From contig CAZAQV010000003.1 in NCBI GenBank assembly GCA_964487255.1, positions 124,001 through 188,000 of the forward strand: 64,000 bases of DNA, in the 5' to 3' direction. The DNA is from CAZAQV01 sp964487255 (lineage in GTDB: Bacteria > Myxococcota_A > Polyangia > Polyangiales > CAZAQV01). The notes beneath the pieces were generated by a model, which saw nothing but the letters and a program-made list of their open reading frames with translations, was not told the origin of the DNA and made no database searches. A program made the translations under genes and the position numbers. This document shows, piece after piece, positions 33,890 to 44,600 of this stretch (within the stretch, counting starts at the first letter, position 1; each line of letters starts with the position of its first letter).

Positions 33890-36800
33890 CTAGCCTGGCC
33901 GCCGCCTATCATCAAGGGTGTGAATATCCTGTAAAGAAAGCACATTCGCCGGACCGTAAAGTCTCGACTCCAGCGCACCAACCGCCGCCATCGCGGCCGC
34001 GATCGTCGTAAAATACGGCACTCCGCTCATCAGCGTCTGTCGGCGAAGCGAGCGGCTGTCGGCGATCTGCTCCGTACCCTGCGTGGTGTTTACCACAACT
34101 TGCACCGCACCATCGCGAATGGCGTCAACGCAATGTGGTTCGCCGTCCTTTACTTTGTTGACGACTTTGACAGCAATGCCCGCTTTCTCGAACATGGCGG
34201 CGGTACCTCGTGTTGCAAGCACCGAAAAGCCCATGTTCGCAAAACGACGCGCCACGTCACAAGCTGCATGCTTGTCTCTGTCCCGGACCGAGACAAAGAT
34301 AGTCCCTTCGTTCGGAAGCTTTGTCCCAGCGGCATCAAGTGCTTTGAGAAAAGCTTCGGAGAAGGTCTGGCCTATACCCATGACTTCCCCGGTGGAACGC
34401 ATCTCCGGCCCTAGCACGATGTCCACGCCTGAAAACTTATGAAAAGGGAACACCGATTCCTTCACGGCGACGAAACGCGTACTCGCGGACTCACGCACAT
34501 CGAGCTCGCGCAGTGTCTTCCCGGCCATAAGTTTGGCTGCAATCTTCGCGAGCGGAATGCCAATCGCCTTGCTCACAAACGGAATCGTCCGCGAAGCACG
34601 CGGATTGACTTCGATGACATAGACACCAGAACCTCGAACCGCGAACTGCACGTTCATCAGGCCGACGACACCGAGTTCGAGTGCAAGGGCGCGGGTGACT
34701 TCGCGAATATTCGCGAGCACCTCCTGCGGCAACGCGTGCGCAGGAAGGACGAGCGACGAGTCGCCAGAGTGAATCCCGGCCTCCTCGATGTGTTGCATGA
34801 TTCCGCCGATGAGGACGTCGTGGCCGTCACTCACGCAATCAACGTCGACTTCGATCGCATCTTCGAGAAACTCATCAACGAGAATCGTCTGCGCACTCGC
34901 CTCCTCCAGTGCGGAAAGCGCCTCGGCGATGTACCGTCGCAAGTCCGCCTCGGAATGTACAACTTCCATCGCTCGTCCCCCGAGCACATAAGACGGACGA
35001 ACCACCACCGGATAACCAACCTCTCTTGCCACGGCGAACGCCTCATCCACACCACGCGCAATGCCGCCACGGGGCCGCCGAAGCCGCAGCTTCTCCATCA
35101 GGGCTTCGAAACGTTCGCGATCCTCTGCGCGATCGATCGCGTCTGCTGGCGTGCCCAAAATAGGCACACCGGCTCGGTCGAGCGCGACAGCCAAGCGAAG
35201 CGGCGTCTGCCCACCGAACTGCACGATGACGCCCTCAGGTTTTTCGAGCTCGACGATGTGCATGACGTCCTCGAAAGTGAGCGGCTCGAAGTAGAGGCGG
35301 TCCGAGGTATCGAAGTCTGTTGAAACAGTCTCGGGGTTACAATTGACCATGATGGTCTCGTAACCGAGTTCCTTGCAGGCAAAACTCGCGTGAACGCAGC
35401 AATAGTCGAACTCGATCCCTTGACCGATACGGTTGGGTCCACCGCCCAGAATCATGATCCGCTTGCCATCGGACGGCGCACGCTCGGAGACATCTCCCCA
35501 GGTGGAATAGAGGTAGTTCGTCTTGGGTGCGAACTCAGCCGCGCACGTGTCGACGTGGCAGTAGACGGGACTAATATTGCTCTTCGCCCTCGCCGCACGC
35601 ACCTCTTCGAGTGATTTTGACGTAAGCGCCGCAATCTGTCGGTCGGAAAAGCCAATCTCCTTGGCGCGCAGCAAATCAGGTTCGGTGCTCGACGCCAGTT
35701 CGCGCTCCGTTTGCACGATATCCGAAAGCTGTTTAACGAACCACGGGTCGATACGCGTGCGCTCCACGACTTGTTCGACGCTGATCCCGACTCTCAGTGC
35801 GTCTGCCAAAAACCAGAGGCGGTCCGGAAGCGGCTGCCCGATAATATCGAGAAGCAACTGCGCCAGTTCATCCGGAGACACTTCAGGCACCTCATCCACC
35901 GGCGTACTGGGAAGCTGCAGCGGGTCTTGGCCCTCGCGCACGCGCTTGGCCAGTTCTGGGTAGTCGACTCTACCGATCAGCGACACCAGACCATCTCGCC
36001 CGGTCTCAAGAGAACGCGCGCCTTTTTGCAGCGCCTCCTTGAAGGTGCGGCCAATCGCCATCGCTTCGCCAACGGATTTCATCTGCGTCGTAAGTCGCGG
36101 GTCACTGCCACCAAACTTTTCGAACGCAAATCGTGGAATCTTGACCACAACGTAATCGATCGACGGCTCGAACGCCGCGGATGTACCGATCATGTCGTTC
36201 TTCAGTTCGTCGAGTGTGAACCCGACGGCCAGCTTTGCTGCGATCTTGGCAATCGGGTAACCGGTGGCTTTCGACGCCAGAGCTGAGGACCTTGAAACGC
36301 GGGGGTTCATCTCGATAACAATGAGCTCACCGTTCTCCGGGTTGACGCCAAACTGAATGTTTGCGCCACCGGTCTCAACACCAACCTCGGTAATCACTGC
36401 CCGACCCGCATCACGCATACGCTGGTACTCGCGATCCGTCAGCGTCATCGAAGGCGCCACGGTGATCGAATCGCCTGTGTGCACGCCCATGGGGTCGAAA
36501 TTCTCGATGGTGCAAATCACCGAAAAGTTATCAACGCGATCGCGGATAACCTCGAGTTCGAACTCCTTCCAACCGAGCACACTTTGCTCCACCAGGCATT
36601 CGTGTGTCGGCGACTGGGCGAAGGCCCACAGGATTTTCTCTTCGAACTCCGCGGGGGTGTACGCAATACCACCACCGGCTCCTCCCATCGTAAACGACGG
36701 GCGAAGGATCACCGGATAACCTGTCTTTTCCGCTGCACGCTTCGCTTCCTCAAGGTTCTTACAGGTGAACGCGAGCGGCACGGCCAACCCGATGCGATCC

Positions 36801-37207
36801 ATCGCCTGCTTGAACAGCTCTCGATCCTCTGCTGTGCGAATGGCATCGAGCGAGGCTCCGATGAGTTCGACGCCGAACTCCTCGAGCACCCCCTCACGCG
36901 CCAAATCAAGCGCAAGATTGAGCGCGGTTTGCCCACCCAAGGTCGGAAGAAGAGCATCCGGACGCTCCTTAGCGATTATCTCGCGAAGATAGTCGACGGT
37001 AAGCGGCTCGACGTACGTGCGGTCCGAAAACTCCGGGTCCGTCATGATCGTGGCTGGATTCGAGTTGACCAACACGACCTCATACCCCTCTTGACGTAGG
37101 GCCTTGGCGCCCTGCGTACCTGAGTAGTCGAACTCGCAGGCCTGACCAATCACGATCGGCCCCGAGCCGACTAACAGAATTCGATTTATGTCGTCTCTTT
37201 TGGGCAT
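33890..37207 (-). CDS. carB: Carbamoyl-phosphate synthase large subunit
   Basis: An 1105-residue enzyme that makes carbamoyl phosphate from bicarbonate, ammonia from CarA-bound glutamine and two ATP, for arginine and pyrimidine synthesis. It has the tandem ATP-grasp layout: first half with LLVGSGPIVIGQACEFDYSG, RPSFTMGGAGGGIAY and EMNPRVSRSSALASKATGYP; second half with ILGGGPNRIGQGIEFDYCC, RPSYVLGGRAMEVV and EVNPRASRTIPFVSKAIG. A C-terminal MGS-like regulatory domain (about 950-1080; RFANMGFSVLATRGTAAMF) is present. carA is not adjacent in this window. It sits 39 bases after tsaE and 9 before greA. Confidence 0.97.
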   Translation of the reverse strand: MPKRDDINRILLVGSGPIVIGQACEFDYSGTQGAKALRQEGYEVVLVNSNPATIMTDPEFSDRTYVEPLTVDYLREIIAKERPDALLPTLGGQTALNLALDLAREGVLEEFGVELIGASLDAIRTAEDRELFKQAMDRIGLAVPLAFTCKNLEEAKRAAEKTGYPVILRPSFTMGGAGGGIAYTPAEFEEKILWAFAQSPTHECLVEQSVLGWKEFELEVIRDRVDNFSVICTIENFDPMGVHTGDSITVAPSMTLTDREYQRMRDAGRAVITEVGVETGGANIQFGVNPENGELIVIEMNPRVSRSSALASKATGYPIAKIAAKLAVGFTLDELKNDMIGTSAAFEPSIDYVVVKIPRFAFEKFGGSDPRLTTQMKSVGEAMAIGRTFKEALQKGARSLETGRDGLVSLIGRVDYPELAKRVREGQDPLQLPSTPVDEVPEVSPDELAQLLLDIIGQPLPDRLWFLADALRVGISVEQVVERTRIDPWFVKQLSDIVQTERELASSTEPDLLRAKEIGFSDRQIAALTSKSLEEVRAARAKSNISPVYCHVDTCAAEFAPKTNYLYSTWGDVSERAPSDGKRIMILGGGPNRIGQGIEFDYCCVHASFACKELGYETIMVNCNPETVSTDFDTSDRLYFEPLTFEDVMHIVELEKPEGVIVQFGGQTPLRLAVALDRAGVPILGTPADAIDRAEDRERFEALMEKLRLRRPRGGIARGVDEAFAVAREVGYPVVVRPSYVLGGRAMEVVHSEADLRRYIAEALSALEEASAQTILVDEFLEDAIEVDVDCVSDGHDVLIGGIMQHIEEAGIHSGDSSLVLPAHALPQEVLANIREVTRALALELGVVGLMNVQFAVRGSGVYVIEVNPRASRTIPFVSKAIGIPLAKIAAKLMAGKTLRELDVRESASTRFVAVKESVFPFHKFSGVDIVLGPEMRSTGEVMGIGQTFSEAFLKALDAAGTKLPNEGTIFVSVRDRDKHAACDVARRFANMGFSVLATRGTAAMFEKAGIAVKVVNKVKDGEPHCVDAIRDGAVQVVVNTTQGTEQIADSRSLRRQTLMSGVPYFTTIAAAMAAVGALESRLYGPANVLSLQDIHTLDDRRRPG

Positions 37208-37246
37208 GCGGAGCGCGAACAGCCTAGCCTGAATTGAACGTCGTGG

Positions 37247-37735
37247 CTAAAGCGAATCGCGCGCGTTCGCGACAAGCTCCGTCCAAGCCTCAAGTGGCTC
37301 ACTCACGACCTCAAGGGTGCGCGCTCCCTCCTGGCCATCGACAAAGCCAAGGGTGAACGTAACGGTCGCGTGTTGTGCAATCTCTGGTATTGCTGCTCCC
37401 CACTCGACAAAGGCGAGTGCATCGACGCAAAGCTCCGCGAAGCCCAGCTCCGAAAGTGCGTCGGGGTCGTCAAGGATGCGGTAGAAGTCAGCATGAACGA
37501 TGGGGATCGTGCCTCCCTCGATCTCGTTGACGAGCGTGAATGTTGGGCTTCGAATCCCCACATCCCGAGGAACGCCAAGCGCCCGACAGAAGGCCCGGAC
37601 CAAAGTCGTCTTACCAGCACCGAGCGGCCCTTCTAACAAGACGATCTGTCTCGCGCGAAACGCTGGCACAAAAGCACGAGCAACTCGACCCAGCTCCTCC
37701 TCACTCCCCACCTGCAGAGTTAAACAGTGTTGCAT
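37247..37735 (-). CDS. tsaE: tRNA threonylcarbamoyladenosine biosynthesis ATPase TsaE
   Basis: A 162-residue P-loop ATPase that works with TsaB and TsaD to place t6A at position 37 of ANN-decoding tRNAs. Walker A is LEGPLGAGKTTLVRAFC; other family motifs are RSPTFTLVNEIEGG, IVHADFYRILD and the region ALAFVEWGAAIPE. The ATG at 37735 gives the normal length; the open frame upstream (to 37927) overlaps the end of the giant TPR gene and looks non-coding. Its neighbours carB-greA-recG follow closely, so it probably heads that operon, unless read through from the TPR cluster. Confidence 0.95.
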   Translation of the reverse strand: MQHCLTLQVGSEEELGRVARAFVPAFRARQIVLLEGPLGAGKTTLVRAFCRALGVPRDVGIRSPTFTLVNEIEGGTIPIVHADFYRILDDPDALSELGFAELCVDALAFVEWGAAIPEIAQHATVTFTLGFVDGQEGARTLEVVSEPLEAWTELVANARDSL

Positions 37736-37865
37736 AGGAAGCGAGCTAAAAGCAGGACGAGGAGATGGCGAGGAACCCGCGAAAGCGTATGTTGTGATAC
37801 GTGCGCAGGTACCGCAGCCATCGACGATGTATTGCGCATTGGATCGTTTTCTAGGCGACGCTGTT

Positions 37866-38675
37866 TTAGCCGACTTGGATGGCGAGACCGAGATGCTCGC
37901 GCAACCGGAAGTAGCTCTCCGAGACACTATAAAGAGCGATCTCTTTGATCTTGTCCTTCGCCGGCAAGTCGCTCGTGCCTTCGGGTGGCAACGCCTGAAC
38001 CATCTGTGCGGCGACTTGCAGGTCGTTACACAGCAAGAAACCCGCGCGGCAAGCCGTGATCTCCACGGACTGCATCCACTTCTTGATGTCTGCAGCTTGC
38101 TGCGTCTCCAAGAAGCGCCTCGTGACCTGCCGGATGGCGTCGACCTGAGCCTGCTGCATCTTGGACAGAAGCTTCTTGGCGGTCTTCTTCACCTCAGGCT
38201 CGTTGGTATCCACGCCACCGATCGAGAGTGCTGCAAGAAGCAACGTCTTGAGTTCCGAGTGCGAGGTTACGAGCGTGCGAATGAAGTGTTCTCCTCGATA
38301 GAAAGACAGGTGACGTGCAACGACAAACGCGAGCTGTGATTGCGTGTACCCAGAGAGCAGTGCTTTACCACAGACCGTCGCCGGAGGCGTCGACCCTGCA
38401 ACATGAAGCAGGCCGCCGTGTGCGTCCGGTCGAAGGAAAAGACGCGGTACGATGTCGAGTGCGAGTACCTGCGACGCGAAGTTGAATGTTTGGGCGAACA
38501 TCACCGTCGAGGTTGCTGGGTCGACCTGATGTTTGCGAAGCAAGTGATGCTTCTTATCTGGCATCGCTCTGAGCGTCAGCACGGCGGGCGCAATCGCTTC
38601 GAAAAGCTTGCCGATGTGAAGAGACTCTTCTTCATGGAAGAGTTCCTTCACCCAACGCGTGTTATCGAGCCGATT
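37866..38675 (-). other. Degenerate M48-peptidase-like domain of the TPR giant
   Basis: C-terminal 269 residues, free of TPR repeats. M48 peptidases show L-A-x-V-x-A-H-E-x-x-H and, further on, E-x-x-A-D-R-A-G. Here the first reads LAFVVARHLSF (both His and the Glu replaced) and the second EITACRAG (Glu kept, Asp replaced by Cys). The surrounding hydrophobic spacing is preserved. Read by eye; catalytic loss is certain if the alignment is right. Confidence 0.55.
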
Positions 38676-41600
38676 GCGAACCTGCGAGCCCTGTGGTTTG
38701 TACTGCTCGTAGAACTGCCTCTGCTCTTCGTCCGCTTTGCCGAAGAAGGCCAAGGCGGACGCCAAACACCACGCCTTGTCGTAAGCCCGGGCCGAGAAGT
38801 AGAGACGGTAGAGTTCACGATACGAATCGACACGATATGGGTCGTTGTGAAGCAGCCATTGATGTTCCGAGATCGCATCGTCCAGGCGACCGGGGATGGA
38901 CGCATAGAGCTCAGCCAAAATCTGATGCTCCTCGACGTTGTCGGGCTGGACATTGGTCGCCATCTTGAACGACTCGACCGCGGCATCGAAGTTCTTTTGG
39001 CGGTCCCGGTAGATCACACCAAGGTTGTGCCAGAGATTGAACTCGAGTTCGGGATTGCCCTTGCCGACCGCTCTATGCAGCATCTTGCGGAAGGCGCGCT
39101 CCAGCCCTTTCCAGTTTTTCTGTTGCGTGTAAATGCGGTTGAGCGCCTCGAACGGCTTGAGCTGTGACCAATCGAGGTCGAGCGACTCGTCGAATTTCTC
39201 GATCGCACGGTCCCCGTCCTTAAGCTCGTCGCGATACACGACACCGATGGTGTAAGCGTACTTCGCCTTAACGTCATCGCGATCTGCCAAATCACTGATT
39301 TGCTGGATGACTTCGATGGCTTGGTCCCACTGACGAGTCTGCTGGTAACCTACCAGCAGTTTATGAAGCAGCCGGTGTTCTTCCGGCTTGACGTCGGTGG
39401 CATCGGTGTACGCCTCGATCGCTTTCTGCTGATTACCAAGCTCGTCTTTCCACAGATCACCGACCTGCTCCAGAAGCTGGAAGCGCTCCTCGTCGTCGGT
39501 GGTCGCCAGAGCCAGCTGGCGCTTGTAGTGGATGACCTGCTCCCACTGTTTACGCTCCTCGTGAATCTCGATGAGCGCTTCAAGAGTCGGGCGATGCCGC
39601 TCGTCCTCTTCGAGGGCCTTCTCAAACATGTTCAGTGACTTGCGCGCTTCGCCCTGCTCGCGTTTGACGATACCGAGACGGTAGAAGACGTCAGTCGCCT
39701 CGGCTTGTGTGAGCGAGTCCCGATGATGGACAAGCACCATTTGGTAGTACTTGAAGGCGTCCTTCCAGTCCTTCGCATCAAAGTATGCCCGCGCCATCGG
39801 CATCAGGATGTGAAGGTCCTGGGGGTCGATCTGGTAGGCTTTGGAGTAGGCGCGAACAGCATCGTCTGCCTCGCCAATCGCGGCGGCGGCCCGACCAAAC
39901 ATCGTTGCGATATGGAGTTGGTCCTCTTTCTCTCGCTTGTCCGAGCGCCTAAAAAGCTGCGCCAGTAGAGGGTGCGCATCGCCAAACCGCTCTCGGTTGC
40001 TGTATTCAACGGCGAGCGGAAACGCTGCCTCCTCGTTCGAGCTGTCACGGGCGAGGGCCTGCTCATAAACTTCGATAGCCTTGTCGTGTTCGTCGAGTCG
40101 CTCATCATGAATGCGCGCGAGCTCAACCAACGCCTGTGAGGCAAGTCGATCGCTCTCTTGGTACTGAGCCTCATTCCGAAGAGCCGTCGCTGCGGCATAC
40201 CAGTCACCTGAATCAACGTGGATCTTTCGAGCAGCCGTCAGCGAAGGCAGGTGGCCTGGGTTGAGGTCGAGCGCACGGTTGTAGTGTTCAAGCGCCGTGG
40301 TGCGGTCACCAAGTTCGACGTCCAGAAGCCGCCCCATGCGATAACGCAAGTCGACCTGTTGGTCCGGGTCTGACGAGAGATCAACAACTCGCTCCATCAT
40401 TTCAAGAGCTTGGCCATGATCGCCGCGCTTCTCGTACAGGCGCGTTAGGCCATCGAGCGCGAGAACATCACGGTCATTGAGGTCCAGTGCGGCCAAGTAC
40501 ATGTCGATCGCACGCTCTTGGTCATCCAGTTCGTGCGCGAACAAATCACCGAGGCTACGGGAAACGTCACCGCGCTTCTCGCGGCTGCCGGTCACGTCAA
40601 TGTGCTGCTCGTAGACCTCCTTGAGACGGTCCCAGTTGTGAAGGCGCCGATACAACCGCCCAAGCCCGTCGAGCGCTTCCTCGTGCTTCGGATCGATCTC
40701 AATAACTTGCTCAAGGCGCTCCGCAGCCTTCTCTGGCTTGAGGAACTGATGCTCGAACATCTCCGCGAGGCGCATGCGCACATCGATGCGCTCGCGCTCG
40801 GTCGAAACCAAGTCGGCCTCGCTCTCAAGCACCTCGGCCAACTCCACCCATTGCTCAGTGGCTGTATAAAGGCGAGAGAGTTCGCGGTGCGCGTCAAGAT
40901 TGTAGGGGTCATGCTCGCGCGCGCTCACCAGCTGCTTGATCGCTGCCTGCGTATCGCCGAGTTGAAGCTCATGAAGCTCGGCGAGCGTAAGTCGCGTCTC
41001 TGCGCGCTCTGCGCCATTGCGACCCGCCTTAACACGTCGCTCCAAGATCTTGGCGAGCTCCTGCCACTGCTCGTTCTCGCGCAAGAGCTCTGCAAGTGCG
41101 TCAAGCGCGGGGATGTGTAGCGGGTCTTCCGCAAGCGCGCTCTTGAAATAGCTTTGCGACTTATCGGGCTGGTCGAGTGGTCCGCGACACAACTCACCCA
41201 ACTTGACATAGGTCTCTGCTTTGACTTCCGCATCGTTCGCGTACGGAATCAAGTCCTCAAGCATCTGGCGCTCGTAGTCGTACTGCTGTGTCGTGTGATA
41301 CAGCTCAGCGAGCTGGCGCATCGAGTCCACGTTGTGCGGATCGAGTTGTTTGATCTGCTCGTAGTAAGGAATGGCGTAGTCTTGACGACCCAGACCGGTC
41401 CCATACCACCTCGCGCACGAAAGGCAGATGGCGATCTTCTCGTCCTTACTGTCAACTTCCTTGAGCGCCTGATTCGCTGAGGTCAGCAGATCGTTCCAGT
41501 TGTTCGTCTCTCGCGTAACGCGTTCGAGGTCACGCGACACGTCTTGGCGTGCATAGTCGAGCGTCCAAGCGATCTTGAGGTAGTCGTACGCTTCCTGGGT

Positions 41601-44600
41601 GTCGACAATATCCTCCTCGTATACACGGGCGACCTTCCGAAGCAGCGTAACCTGTTGTTCGAGGCTATCTGCGATCTCCGCGCGGGACAGGTACATGCCC
41701 ACGAGCTCTTCGTGACGGTTCGCCGCCGCGTGCAGCGTCTCGAGTCGCGTAAACGCGTAGTCATTGGTTGGCTCAAGCTCGAGAATACGAACGTACGCGG
41801 AGGTGGCGCCGTCAGGTTTTCTGACATTGTCTTCCCACACCTGCGCGATCGAAAAAAGCTGCGCGCGCTGTTCGTTGGCTTCGCGCAGCACACGAACACG
41901 ACGCTCAAGCGTCTGCACGACATCTTCCCACAGACCTTCTCGTCGCTGCACAAACTCCAGCGCGCCGAGCGCGTCAAAGTTGAGCGGATTAATATCCGCT
42001 GCCTTCTTATATGCCTCGATGCCATCAAATGCCTGTTCAAGATCGAACGCGTAGATGTAACCGAGTTGCATTTGTGCATCGGAGATCAGTTCGTCGAAGT
42101 TGCCTTCACCGATTTCGCCGATACGATGCAGTGTCTCAACGTACTCTTCGTTGCGTCCGGCACGGTTGTGGAGCGCGGCCATCTCAAGCAACGGCTCGGG
42201 CCGACTCGGGTCGGCGTCGTACGCCCTCTCCCACGCCTCAAGCGCCTCAGGCTCACGGTCGAGCTTGCTCGAGTTAACGCGCGCCAGGTCGGTCAGGACC
42301 GCGACGCGCATCTGTTGGTCTTCGACCGCATTGGCCTCGCGATCCAGCGCTTCTGCAACATCAAACCATTTCCCCTGCGCGACATACACATCGCCCAGCG
42401 CATTGAGCGCAACAGGGTCCTCGCCGCGGATGGTTAACACTCGCCCCCATAAATCTGCAGCACGATCCAGATCCCCAAGCGTGTGCTGACATGCGTGCGC
42501 CATACGACAGAGAATTTCCGCCTGCTCCTGGTCGCTCTGCACAACACCAAGCTCTTGCTCAAAACTATTGACGAGCCGCTCCCAGTCCTGGCGGTGCGCG
42601 TAAATCGCCTGCAGCCCACGGATTGAGCCGGCGTGACGGTCATCGTGCTCCCGGAGTACACGCTGGTACGCGACCTCAGCTTCGTCGATGCGGCCTAACG
42701 AAAACCGCAGGACCTGTCCCAATCTAAACGCGAGTTGCGCTTTTTGATCGGGGAACTCTGCGGCCTCTTCCCGACGCGCAAGCGTGGTCGCCAAGGCCTC
42801 CATCGCACCGTTTTGTAGGTAGATTCGGTCGAGCGCCTCCAAGACCTCGCGGTCGTCAGGAAGGTCTAGGTGAAGGAGGTACCGGTACGTTTGCTCGGCC
42901 GCCTGCGGGTCTTGAAGTTCACCCTCGAACAGACGCGCCAGTTTTCGGCCCATCTCTAGACGGTGCTCCGCAACATACGCTTGGTTGCCGACGATGGCCG
43001 AATAGGTACCCGCCAGCTGTGCCCACGCTTCTAGAATCGTCGTAAGCCGCTCGAGCTCTAGCAACGAGTGGTCGTGTGTTGGGTCCTCGAGCAACGCTTT
43101 TTGCATCCAGTCGAACGCAACCTCGTGATTGTCGGCACTCTCTTCGGCAATCTCCGCCATGCGATGCATCATCTGAATGCGGGTGTCGAGGTCTTCGATC
43201 CGCGCAAGCTGTCTCGCGTGAACGCGTAAGAGTGCATCCCAGTCCTCCTGCATTCGGTAGTGTTGCTCGAGCGTTTCACCAACCTCTTCGTGACGAACGC
43301 CTTGATCAAACAACGCCTCGAGCGCACCAACGGCGGCGATGTGTTCGGGTGCCGCCAAGATGATTTCGCGGTATTGGTCGAGCGCGCGCTCTGGATCGCC
43401 AAGTTTATTCTCGTACGTCTTACCAAGTCGGTACTTGACGTCGAGCATAGCCTCCGGCGTCGGAGCGAGTTCGACCTCTGTTTCGAGAATCCGCGTCAGC
43501 TCCTCCCACTTCTCGGTCGCGAAATACAAGCGGTCGAGAGCCTCCACGGCTTCAAGCCGCATCGGGTCGATTTCATGAACCGTCGCGTATCGCTCGATAG
43601 CCAACTCCGGATTGGCCAGGCGGGTCTCATAGATGCCACCGGCCCGCAGCGCGAGCGCCGCACAGGCATCAGGCAGGTCGTTGCGCAGAGGCTCGAGCTG
43701 CTTGTCGTAGTGAGCCGCAAGCCTGTCCCACGCGCCGAGGTCTTCGGCGAGTCGCTCAAGACTGTTGATAATATTGAGGTTCTCGCGATCAACGTCCAGT
43801 GCGCGCATGTGCGATTGGAAAGCGCTTTCCGAGTCTTCGAGCTGGCCTTCGTGAAGGCGCGCTTTCTCTTCGAGCAGTTCAACTTTGCGAACTGGATCCT
43901 CTTCGCGAGCTGCTTCTTCCCCGAGCACCCAGACGAGTTGCTCGAAGCTACCATCCTGCTGGTAAAGCGGACGAAGCACCGCTGCGGCAGCGAGAGGCTC
44001 CTGGTTGTTACGTAGCATCTCCGCGAGCGCTTCGACGCTCGCTTTGTGGTCTGGAAAGATATCGAGAATGTCGCGATGAAGTTCGACCGCTCGCGTCGGA
44101 TCTTCCAGGCGGTTGCGCCAAAGCTCCGCAATCTGAAAACGAACGCCTACCGCTTCGTCGGGGTCACCGATGGCATCCGCTTGTCGCTCAAGCGCGGACA
44201 GTAGCTCCTGCCAGTCTTCACGCTCACGGTGAATCTTCTCGAGGCGTTTTAGAGCCGGAACATCGTCTGGTTCAATCGAAAGCACACGCTCGTAGGCCTC
44301 GACAGCGCGGTACTTCTCCTCGCTGTTTTCGTAGACCATGCCGAGCTGCATCAAGGTCTGACGTTGCTCGTCCGGGTCCGATGCAACGTCCGCTTTTCGC
44401 GACAAGGTTTCGACAAGGGACTCCGTCTGGCCGAGCGCGGTCTGAATCGCGACCATCCGGTCGAGCGACTCAAGGTCTTCGGGGTCGATCTCCATCGCGC
44501 GCTCGTAAAGAGCGAGGGCGCGATCGGGCTGCTCGAGCATGTCCTCCCGCACGCGCGCGGCGCGCACGAAGTAGTCTTTCTGCTCGTACGGCTCATGTAA

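Noticed and set aside
37736..37927. 64-residue N-terminal extension of TsaE
   Set aside because: It overlaps the 3' end of the giant TPR gene and is unlike any TsaE N-terminus; the ATG at 37735 gives the normal length.
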